Assembly: GCA_032718475.1 (NCBI GenBank)
Contig: JAUCBJ010007139.1
Coordinates: 1 to 58,878, forward strand
Direction: 5' to 3'
DNA length: 58,878 nt
From: Nemertoderma westbladi
Lineage: Eukaryota; Xenacoelomorpha; Nemertodermatida; Nemertodermatidae
The first letter of the stretch is position 1; the number at the start of each line of letters is the position of its first letter. Positions 32,635 through 42,521 of the stretch are shown piece after piece. The notes under the pieces were generated by a model. It made no database searches. It was given only the letters and a program-made list of their open reading frames with translations, and was not told the origin of the DNA. A program made the position numbers and the translations under genes.

Positions 32635-32714
32635 ATACAGTAGTGTTGTCTATTGGATCTTTGTGTAATATAGTTGTAAATATTATATGTAAATAAAACA
32701 CAATTTTAATATGT

Positions 32715-33109
32715 ACTATTAACCCATCGATTTGTAATTCCTTAGTGTAAATAGTTAGAAATTGTTAAACCACCGATTTATAATAGTGTAAATAGATAGA
32801 AATTGTTTATATCTCCATATTTTTATGATTTTTCGCTATACCCGTCTAATGATATATGCAAGTATATAGTACCACCTATTTTGTGCTCGCCCCACTATGT
32901 GCCTTATCCTAATACATACTTTAGAGGTACCGGTAACTTTGTTATTTGCTGTTGTGCAGTGTGGTTTTACAGTTCGGTTTCGTGTGTAGTGTTTCCGTTA
33001 TTTATATAGAGTCTGAAGAAAGGCCTAGGCCAGAAAGTACTCACTTAAATTAATTCAATTATTTTTTACCGTTGGGGAAGACCCTTATCTATTTGTATTT
33101 ATTCAACTT
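32715..33109 (+). repeat. Right inverted arm of Penelope-like element
   Basis: Inverted copy of 31297-31691. It directly follows the AT-rich 3' untranslated part of the element and carries the hammerhead-like motif at 33001-33050. Confidence 0.85.
33001..33050 (+). ncRNA. Hammerhead-like motif in Penelope arm
   Basis: It reads GAGT-CTGAAGA-(13 nt)-GAAA-GTAC-T-C-ACTT. Stem III would be A-G-TA-C-T, and stem I AGT/ACT plus a G-U pair. The stem II region GGCCTAGGCC is self-complementary but offset by two A and one A from the core, so the fold is imperfect. The same motif lies inverted at 31393-31360. Hammerheads are known in the repeats of Penelope-like elements, which makes the location meaningful. 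Confidence 0.4.
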
Positions 33110-33173
33110 ATGATGGACCCCCTAACAGCAGCATGTCGCTTTGTTTCATGACTACTGTACAATTACCACCCAA

Positions 33174-33395
33174 ATACACCGGAATAGTGTCGGAGTATAC
33201 ACGAATAGTGTCGGAGTATACCCGAAATAGTGTCGGAGTATACCCGAATAGTGTCGGAATATACCCGAAATAGTGTCGGAGTATACCCGAAATAGTGTCG
33301 GAATATACCCGAAATAGTGTCGGAGTATACCCGAAATAGTGTCGGAGTATACCCGAATAGTGTCGGAATATACCCGAAATAGTGTCGGAGTATAC
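33174..33395. repeat. 20-21 bp minisatellite
   Basis: Eleven or so units of ATAGTGTCGGAGTATACCCGA, with CCGAA/CCGAAA and GGAG/GGAA variants. It gives an artefactual open frame on the minus strand (GYIPTLFRVYSDT repeats). Confidence 0.9.
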
Positions 33396-33906
33396 TGTAC
33401 TATATATGATTTAAACTTGATGTAACTGATACATTCAGTAGGCCTACCGGTACTGTAGTGTGACTTTCTGAAAGAAGTCAGATGCAATTACAATGTATGT
33501 GTATAGGGGGCCTATGGTTTCTATACTTCAGATACTTAGATACAAAGGCCTAGCCTACATTTGTCTCTTGTTATGGTTATAATTTCCTTGTCTCAAATTA
33601 GGGGAAATTCATGGAAACCGATACCATATTAAAGACAGTAGTCAAATGTAAAACTATGAAATCTTTACCACATAAAAATAGTTTTATATAAAAATATAGC
33701 CTTTTTACTATAAAATGTCATAATTTCGAGAATCAGGTCAAAGTGGAATGCAAAAATCTCATATTGATTTTAAAACCTTAAAATTTATGAAAAAAAGCTT
33801 CGATTTTTAACGGGCCGCTAGAATATTATAAGTATATCCAATCCGGTTGAATTATACCTAACGATGTACAGGAATGGTTACAGATCATTATTCGAATTAG
33901 TTTTAA

Positions 33907-35760
33907 CCCTTTGCTGCTCAGTGTTGTTCCGGAACAACATTCCTATTATTGGCTCTCCCAATCTCATAATGGTAATATGTGAAATCTAATTGGTTGATAT
34001 GGGTTGTCAACAAGTTTCGTGTACCTGAGGATCAGTTTCCTTTGCTTTTCCAGAGGGAAATTTGAACATTGGCTTACATATTGTGAGCCTATGCTTCAAT
34101 AAGCGGTAATTGAAAAAACACGTGCATTCATATTGTTAAAAAAGACAATTCCCTTTAATTTTTCCGTTCCAAAAAAATTAAGTAGATAGGAAAATATGTC
34201 TAAGATGATTTTCGAATGCTCCAATAGATTGTTAATAGATTTTAACCAAGTGAGTAGTGTTTTAAAGATTGTTGTCCCACAACAACATTGCCCATTTAAG
34301 AAAGCTATAATTACACTGATATTAGTTTTTATTTCACACTTTCACAGGCACTTTCACAAGAATGCTGCGCAGAGTTCACTCTGTCAAGTACAATGAACAC
34401 ATCTCCAACCAAACTCTATACAGTATTGGAGGTGTTCCATTAATCTTCACTAGCTTGACACTTGAACGGAACCGCCTCAGCTTTGCAGGACATTGCTTAC
34501 GCCGTAATGACCAGCCAGTGCATAACCTTGTGCTTTGGCGCACTCATGGAGCGAATAAGCATGGTGGACAACCCATGGCTTTCTTGAGACGCATCCTAAA
34601 GGACACTGGCCTTGAAGATGCAGATGATCTAGCAAATGTCATGTCATTTTTTCGACAAGCCATCACAGCATTCTTAATATATATGTAATACATATATAAT
34701 GCAGCATGCCTGCCGATCGTAGTAGTAGTACCGGTAATTCACTATATCAAGTACAATGCACACATCTCCAACCGGACACTATATAACATTGGAGGTGTCT
34801 CTCATTGGTTCCCCCAAGCTTGACGCTAGAACAAAGCCGCCTCCGCTTTGCAGGACATTGCTTTCGCCGTGAGGACCAGCCAGTGCATAATCTTGTGCTT
34901 CAGAGGCCTCGCAGAGTGAATATGCTTAGTGGACAGCCCAAGACTTTCTTGAGACGCATCTTGAAGGACACGGGCTTTGAAGATGCGGATGATCTAGCAA
35001 AAATTTCATGGGTGATTGGGAATTGTGGCGGAAACATTTTGTCGACAAGCCGGCCCAGCATAATATATATGTAATATATATATAATGCAGCGGCAATGCA
35101 GCATGCCGATCGTATTAGTAGTACTTCACTGTGTCAAGTACAATGCACGCATCTCCAACCAGACACTATAAAACATTGGAGGTGCCTCCCATTGGTTCCT
35201 CCAAGCTTGACACTAGAACAAAGCCCCCTCCGCTTTGCAGGACATTGCTTTCACCGTGAGGACCAGCCAGTGCATAATCTTGTGTTTTGAAGGAGGCCTC
35301 ATTGAGTGAATAAGCATGGTGGACAGCCCATGACTTTCTTGAGACGCATCTTGAAGGACATTGGCTTTGAAGATGCGGATGATCTAGCAAATGAAATGGG
35401 TTATAGGGAGTTGCGGCGGCGAAATTTTGTCGACATGCCGGCAAAGCTTTCTTAAAAATGCAGCTCCAATGCAGCATACCGATCCTAGAAGTAGTAGTTC
35501 GGTACCAGAACAAAGAGAAGGTGTATTCAATTGTCATACCAGATAGTAATGATAGTGGGGAAGATGAATCTGATACTATTTTACCAAATATTTTTGCTAC
35601 CATTAATGCTCATTGTTGTTCCTGAACAACACTCATTAAAAATATTAAAATAATAAAAAAAAAATTTTTTGGCATTAATGTGTTCTTTTAGACTGTTTTC
35701 AGTTTATCTAACCTAAAAAAAAATTTCTAAACCATTAAAAATAATTCGAGCAGCAAAGGG
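33907..35760 (+). mobile_element. piggyBac-like DNA transposon remnant
   Basis: It is bounded by the inverted ends CCCTTTGCTGCTC (33907-33919) and GAGCAGCAAAGGG (35748-35760). TTAA precedes the left end directly; the right end is followed by TTTTAA, so TTAA is two bases away. Subterminal GTTGTTCCGGAACAAC palindromes occur near both ends. At about 35510-35600 the plus strand reads VYSIVIPDSNDSGEDESDT, like the acidic N-terminus of piggyBac transposases. No DDD catalytic domain remains, and the centre is filled with LINE 3' ends. Confidence 0.55.
34349..35500 (+). repeat. Three tandem 3' ends of the RTE-like LINE
   Basis: Three ~380-bp units begin near 34349, 34736 and 35120. Each starts at TTCAC...TCAAGTACAAT, encodes RLRFAGHCFRREDQPVHNL and the HGGQPMTFLRRILKDTG region with lesions, and ends GCCGATC then TAG-type repeats. 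They match 54925-55309 of the intact copy. Units start at nearly the same position, unlike independent random truncations. Confidence 0.8.
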
Positions 35761-38700
35761 TTTTAAGTAGGTTTCTGTAATTATTTGGCTATAGGAGCCC
35801 CTTGAAGTTGATATTGAATTTGTCTCACGTTTGGGTCCATGTCTCAAATTTGGCAGAATGACTGTACTTTGCAACAATTATGTTTGTATTTTTATTCAAA
35901 AATTGTGACATTACGAAATGATTGTATACATTATTATAAGTGATAGAAACTGCACAAATTAAATTCGTTGCTGTATAAATAAATGTAAAAATGACATAAA
36001 TTATGTTATAAATAAGTTAGCTTATATATATGGTGGCGTGTGGAGCCATGTTATAATAATATAGCTAGGCCCAACTGGTTATTAATAGCTATACCCCGCC
36101 TACCAGTAGGTAATGCAGTAAACCTATCTGGCTGTCAGGCAAATTTCCACCTATTGTTTACGTGGTAACTAATGACGGCGTCAAGTAATGTCCACTATGG
36201 GGACATTACTTAACGGATAACACCAAATATAGTACTAAATGTACATGCCAATACAATGCTGTAATGTCCTTAAAAGTTGTAAAGTGCTAAATAACAACTC
36301 GCTGTTAATACTAACGGCGTTGAGTAATGTTACAATTTTGGAATAAAATTAATTTACACTATTAATGCCTCAGCCAAAAAATGATAATAATCCATGTAAT
36401 CATAAATATAACTTTTTAAGATCATTCTACATAAATCCTAAACAAAATAATCAGCCCAATATTCCGTAGAATAATAATACTGTATAATCCTACTGATTAT
36501 AATTTATTGATTTATTTATTATTTATATATATATATAAATTTATACATTATTTGATTACTGTATTTATTTTATTGATAACTCAACTATTTTGTCTATACC
36601 TGAGATCTGAGAAGGATGTGTAGACTCGTCCAGAAGCGCAGCCCCTACAAGGCAAGCAGGATGGTGGTGGGTAGTCAAGAAATTATGTCTGGATGGCATT
36701 CTACAGTATCTCCGGCAGCCCTGTAGTCAACCATTCCCTTCTACACATCTAGCTACTCCAGCAAGCAGGAAGATTTTACCAGCGATCTCTTATCTGTTGA
36801 CCAATACCTGAGCAGTAACATATATTTTTCCTATTTCGGTATAGTTTTATAAGCGTAAAAATAGCTTTAGCGCGCGTAAATAATAACGAAATTTAAAAAT
36901 TATTTTTTCTACGGATACCTCTTTTAGCCCGCCGAGGACCGTTTCGGTCAAATTGACCTAAAATGAAGTTTACATGTAACTGTACAAATTCAATATATTC
37001 ACAATATTCATGAATTCTCCTAATTTTTTATACTCTATCCAAATGTAACCGGGTCACAACTTTTAGTTTAACAATTTATTTTTAATTTGACTTTTATAAG
37101 TTAGGCAACGCCAAGGGCCTAATGGGTCAATATGACCCATTATAGTTTTACTCATAAATAACAGTTTTGCAAAGTCGAATTCTGTAAACACATCAATTTT
37201 CCAAGTCAGGGCGATGCTTAATCAACATTGAAAAGTCAATTCGTCTGTTTGTACGTTGTATGTCAGTGCGTGTGTGTGTGTGTAATATGGAAACCTGGTA
37301 TCGTCCGTGAACCATATTTCCTGTATGCAGGTATGGGACGTCTTCTACTGTAATTAGACCTAGTCAGTGGTAATATAGCGTTAGGTTCAAACCGGTACAC
37401 TTTAGGTCCTGTAACGCATTACATTAAATTATTCCTAACTCTCGTTTATTGTTTTGGTTCCTTTCAACTCGCCTCTATAACCTGTTTCTTTACTAACCTG
37501 CCTGGCTATGGAGGCAGACTGGACTTACTGACCAAAGGGCTCGGCCCTAATGCTTACAGGCTGCCAGGACCTTATGCCACGGACCTAATGCTCCGGACCT
37601 AAAACTACTAGGTTGCCAGGACCTAAAGCTATACCGGGACTGGTATCTGGCTGTCTGGCTATATAGCCTTAAATATATATAATCTAGCTGTCTAGGCCTA
37701 CACCCTGCGGCATCCAGTAGACATTCTGTCATTAGCCTATAGGCCTATAAATTAATAATTTGGGCTAATATATTACAGTTGTGTGCTAAATGGAAACATT
37801 TTTGAGAATCACTTTTGTGTGTAATGTACAAAGCAGCCTTGTAGCGTTAGGTCCAAATCGGTATACTTTAAGCAGTTACTGAGTTAGGTCAGTAGCAGTA
37901 GGTCCTGTAGTGTTTAGGTCCCGTAGCTTTAGTAGTAACATATTTATGATATATTTGCTTCACTATTTATTTGGGAAACAAATAAGATTATCTTTACAGT
38001 AGAATACTTCTATACAATTACAGTATATGTAAATGTATATCAGATGCGTAATAGTAAGGTGCTATTAGAGATTATCATTTGTCGCAGTTGTTTAGCCTTT
38101 AATTAGTGCCACTCAAATGTTTCCTCATTGTTTGCGAATAATTATTCAATTAAAGTGGACTCGGTTTTTGTGTCACTCGCTTCGCTCTTTAATCAATCCC
38201 AGTTTGATGTAAATAGTCTGAGTACTTAAGTGAATGATATTATGAAACTCATATTGATACACATGCTTGTTCAGGTGGAGTTGTCAACATTTCTATGTAC
38301 AGTTCATATATGAACAAAATGAGAAACCCTCGTTTCGTAGTGTCAATCGCTACGCTCGTTATTGAAACCAAATCGGATGTAAATAGCCTAAGTAACTTGC
38401 CCTTAAGTCGCAAATGAGTTTCCACACTGATAAAGCCTCACTTTTGGTCATTTTGATTGATAATATTATCAATAATATACTGTGGGTCAATATGACCCAA
38501 ACGGTCCTGGGTGTAACCTGAATCAAATGGTCTTCGGCGGGTTAATAAATCAAAAACACGTATCTTTTATATTTCGAAATTCGGTATATATAGTTCACTA
38601 ATTACGGATGTTTGAACAGACGCAGCGATGATATTTCGCAGCGTTTCGCTCTTCTCGATGCTGTAACTTTCGACCAGTTTCGAAATTTGAAAATCTGACA

Positions 38701-38794
38701 GACATGGGGTGTTAGATTAGCTTTCGAACGGTGTACTCGGCGATCCGCTAGACCCACGGGAAGTCTCTTCCCGTGTCATTCCTGCTTCCTTACA
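35761..38794. other. AT-rich intergenic stretch
   Basis: No gene recognised. It holds two copies of the palindrome GGGTCAATATGACCC (about 37126 and 38484) near GACCGTTT/AACGGTC sequences, and a short run of GGACCTAA repeats (37560-37630). Confidence 0.5.
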
Positions 38795-39226
38795 TATGAG
38801 GCAGAGTTGATAACAGACCCAGTGTACAGCAAGGAGAGTCTCGGCAAGGTACCGAAACCGGAAGACAGCGTGGCAGACGCACTTCCGAGAGTGAGCCAAT
38901 CTTCGCCATAAGCGACAGCCCAGGGGACTGAAAGTCCACAATGTCCTGAAAAAAAAACCACTTTGTGGCAGGGACAAAGGCAGTGCAACTATAGTGGCTA
39001 CAGAGGAAACATCACCCCTGGGGTAGACATATGCAACCAAAACAATAAACCATCCGAGTCGGACCTGGACGAAATACACGAAATGCTACATAGAAAGCGT
39101 TATAATCCAAACTACAAATGTCAGCTGCACAGAAATGGAACACATAAGATGAAGGATTGTGAGCAGTGGCATATGTTATTAAAACAGGACCAAAACGCTT
39201 ATACTGGGCAGTTTGGACTATGTCAT

Positions 39227-39527
39227 AGATGTTGAGTAGGATGACATACAGTAGAAAGGACTGGTATCGAGAACGAGCACTGAAAAACGCGAATGGAGAT
39301 CAAACAATGGCGAGTACAATGGTGAACTTTAAGAAGTGAGGGACGGACAGTGTTGCTCAGAGTGGTCCCACTAAGGATGATCGGGAAAACAGGCGATCAG
39401 TAACAACACTGATGTTGATTGACAGTGGGGCAGCATTCACGTTGATGGAAAGCTGGATAGTGGAGAGGAGAGGATGAAACTAAAGACGAGGTCGTGTATG
39501 ATAGCGATCACTACCATATCCACCAAA
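39227..39527 (+). repeat. Left arm of 301-bp inverted duplication in copy C
   Basis: It covers the end of the zinc knuckle and the protease region. The reverse complement recurs at 40721-41021 with only a handful of differences, so the duplication is young compared with the decay of the element. Confidence 0.85.
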
Positions 39528-40720
39528 TAGGGGTATAGCGAAATAAATAAATATATCGAATAGGGGTTATAGCTCCCGGTTCCAACTATGGGGCGACCAT
39601 AGAGCCCATACGAATTACTGAGTCAATCAACATTAACGCCAAACGACTGACGCAGATCGAGGATGAACAATATCGGCACCGAGACTCAATCAGCTCGACG
39701 TGCCGAAAGTATCCCTGATAGTCGTGATGGAATGCCCGACAGCCCACAAAAGGATACAAACCGTATTTGGTGACGATAAGGAGCGAGACCCAGTGGCGAT
39801 CTTGACGCCATTTGTATGGACGCTTAGCAGGCTGATAACATCCAGAATCCCATTCAACATGTCAGAAACATCGGGATGCATGATGATGGTGCCATTACGG
39901 ACTTAGAGCAGGAAACGGCAGGACGAGAGGCCATAGAGAGAGGATGTGAAGACAAATATGAATCTGGGGCACAGAACCTGGGCGAGTTTGGGAGGGGCTT
40001 GGAGTCTTCCAGCGTGTTTCGGTTAGAAGAGGAAGAGAACCGGATAATGAGTTATCCAGAAGGATCCCCGATTCCATCAATGTCTGGGGTGCTGAGGATG
40101 CTGATACCTGCAGGATCCGATGGTGAATATGGGAGAATGGGTGATGGGGAGGCCTCATAGTAGAACTGGCCCAGTGAAGGATATCAGGAGTCAGGGTGAT
40201 TCCGGGTCAGGAACCACGCCCAGTGGGAAGGATGGAGGAGGATGAGTTTGGAGAAATGCTGCCAATAGAAGATATCGGATGAGTAGCGACAGCAAGGGAA
40301 TGGGCAGAGGAGAATGGGTTCAGCACACAGGACCTGGTTAAGATGGGGTGGAACCCGGATATCTCTAGTGGGTATCGGTAAGAGGAGGGAGAAGGGTGGA
40401 CGACAAAGTATCCAGAAATGATGATGATGCAATTGACGCAGAGTATGCTGATACCAGGGAGATTTGAGGGTGACTACAGGAGGGAAAAGCTGAGGGTAAT
40501 ATTGGGTGATGGAGGGATCTTGGGAGGGAACCAGCCTGGAGAGGGATACGAAGAAACAGGAATGATGATCCCAGGTCCAGAACCACCGCCAGTGGAAAGG
40601 ATCAAAGAAGACATGTTAAGTACAGAGCTGAGAAAGTACGAGGAGGCAACAAATGGTAGACCAGGGTCATTGGAAGCTTTACCACCGGCGCACATATTGA
40701 GTGGGAGGAATAATCGCGTC

Positions 40721-41021
40721 TTTGGTGGATATGGTAGTGATCGCTATCATACATGACCTCGTCTATAGTTTCATCCTTTCCTCTCCACTATCCAGCTTTC
40801 CATCAATGTGAATGCTGCCCCACTGTCAATCAACATCAGTGTTGTTACTGATCGCATGTTTTCCCGATCATCCTTAGTGGGACCACTCTGAGCAACACTG
40901 TCCGTCCCTCACTTCTTAAAGTTCACCATTGTACTCGCCATTGTTTGACCTCCATTCGCGTTTTTCAGTGCTCGTTCTCGATACCAGTCCTTTCTACTGT
41001 ATGTCATCCTACTCAACATCT
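40721..41021 (-). repeat. Right arm of 301-bp inverted duplication in copy C
   Basis: Reverse complement of 39227-39527. It joins the pol-tail end of copy C (at GTCTTTGGTGG) to the tandem repeat region that follows. Confidence 0.85.
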
Positions 41022-41089
41022 ACCCTGCAAACAATTTAACGTTCATGTAACGTTATTCAACACTCATTTTCTAACAAATGAACGTTAGT

Positions 41090-41330
41090 ATTAAACGTTG
41101 CATACTGTTGAATTATCGTTGGTTTGGCCGCAGTTCCAACGTTAACAAATACTTTAAACCTAACTATAAACAATGACAAATGAGCGTTATTTTTTAACGT
41201 TGCATACTGTTGAATTATCGTTGGTTTTGCTGCAGTATGAATGTTATTTTTCAACGTTGCATACTGTTGAATTATCGTTGGTTTGGCCGCAGTTCCAACT
41301 TTAAAAAATTTCTTAAACCTAACTAAACTG
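41090..41330. repeat. Irregular tandem repeat
   Basis: Three copies of a ~35-bp core (GCATACTGTTGAATTATCG with GTTGGTTT) start near 41094, 41196 and 41253, with AACGTT-rich spacers. No coding content. Confidence 0.75.
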
Positions 41331-41673
41331 AAGGTTATTCGTAAAAAATGTCGTTGTTGATGGTACAGTATAATCCAAACTTAGTATTTTTACATTTGAA
41401 AGCACATATTCTATCTTTTAATATCAATTAACCAAAATTGTAATATAGTAATCAAGTAAGTAATAATCAAACGAATGCTGAATTAAGTAGGCCTAATGTT
41501 AAAGTGTTTTTACTGTGTATTTACTTCAAGTCTTTACTTACTGTATATAGTAGGCCTGCTAGTGTACTTCTGTACATAAGATTACAGTGCGAGCTGCGAG
41601 CTACAGTATAATATAATTTGGCTATAAGAAAGGCACATTGAGTATGAAGTACTCAATCCTCGTCTTCTCTCTT

Positions 41674-41818
41674 CTACTCTTCCTCGTCTCCCTCCACACC
41701 ATCATCGATTTCCACGGCAGCCATAGGAGGCATTGATAACCTCTCTTCCTCAACTCCAATGTCCTTGCCCTTCTCCTCTGCTTTTCTTGTTTTCTTTTCT
41801 TGTTTTCTTCCAGATAAA
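41674..41818 (-). CDS. Possible 3' terminal exon of a host gene
   Basis: On the minus strand a pyrimidine-rich stretch ending TATTCTATTGCAG (AG at 41820-41819) precedes a frame reading LSGRKQEKKTRKAEEKGKD, then GVEEERLSMPPMAAVEIDD and an acidic end before TAG at 41676-41674. Lys-rich then acidic composition and a clean acceptor look like a real terminal exon of a nuclear or ribosome-related protein. The upstream exon was not found, and the family is not recognised. Confidence 0.35.
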
Positions 41819-42521
41819 CTGCAATAGAATAAATAAATATTATAAAATACCGGTGTCTGTAAATTTTTATACAATAAGAGATCGAGATTTGTCCCGAATT
41901 ACATGAGTGTAGACAGAAAGACATACTAGATTCCGTCAAACATGAAAACTGACATCGGAAATGAAATCACCGACCCGGAAAACCCCCAAGGTAAAACTAT
42001 TAGCAAATTAGTGTGCTTTTGTTATGTTCTACAACCTAAAGTAGAAAAGATGGACAAACAGACAGTCGGACAGACGTCAATTCAATTCAATATATATTTT
42101 CCAAATGCTTAACAAATGATACAATAAATTGCACAATAATTACTGTACAATATATATTGTAAATACGTAATTATAAAGTAAACTATAAAGTTAATTGGGG
42201 ATTTAGCACAGGACAGGACACCAGCGAATAGCTGTAATAGCTAGTAGCGTGCTGGTGCCCTGGGGGGGGGGGGGGGGGGGGTACATTACGTTTGCTACTA
42301 GTGTTACATGATATAATTTTAATATACATAGATATGAGTATTGAAATTTATATTTATTACTTCGTGCAGCACCAATCGTAATACGTGGACGGACGCTACA
42401 CTGCCGCCAAGGAAAAACAGGATTTGTATAATAAAACTAAATTTAAATTTAAATACTGGATGATTTAATTTTTCGTAGTTGATAATAATGGAGGAGAATA
42501 TTGCAAGGTAATTCCAAATAT

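Larger units (their letters stand above)
31297..33109 (+). mobile_element. Penelope-like element flanked by 395-bp inverted arms
   Basis: Arms at 31297-31691 and 32715-33109 are inverted copies of each other. I saw one base difference in the parts compared. The centre encodes the end of a Penelope-type RT and a GIY-YIG-like nuclease. Penelope-like elements often carry LTR-like repeats in tandem or inverted arrangement and are 5' truncated, which fits. Confidence 0.8.
38795..41021 (+). mobile_element. BEL/Pao-like fragment, copy C (RT-less, degraded)
   Basis: It starts in late Gag (YEAELITDPVYSKESLG), passes CQLHRNGTHKMKDC and the first half of a CCHC knuckle (GLCHRC, then stop), a protease-like LIDSGAAFTLMESW read in shifted frame, and the linker (ECPTAHKRIQTVFGD, SETSGCM). 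It then enters the same acidic module as copy A, present here twice, and ends near LPPAHILSGR, the pol tail. RT, RNase H and integrase are absent as in copy A. It ends in an inverted copy of its own 39227-39527 region. Confidence 0.75.

Noticed and set aside
33152-33487. 111-codon minus-strand ORF
   Set aside because: It is the translation of the 20-21 bp minisatellite (GYIPTLFRVYSDT repeats).
37120-38500. Two GGGTCAATATGACCC palindromes considered as transposon ends
   Set aside because: They are 1.36 kb apart, but no matching extended inverted ends or target duplication could be found by eye.
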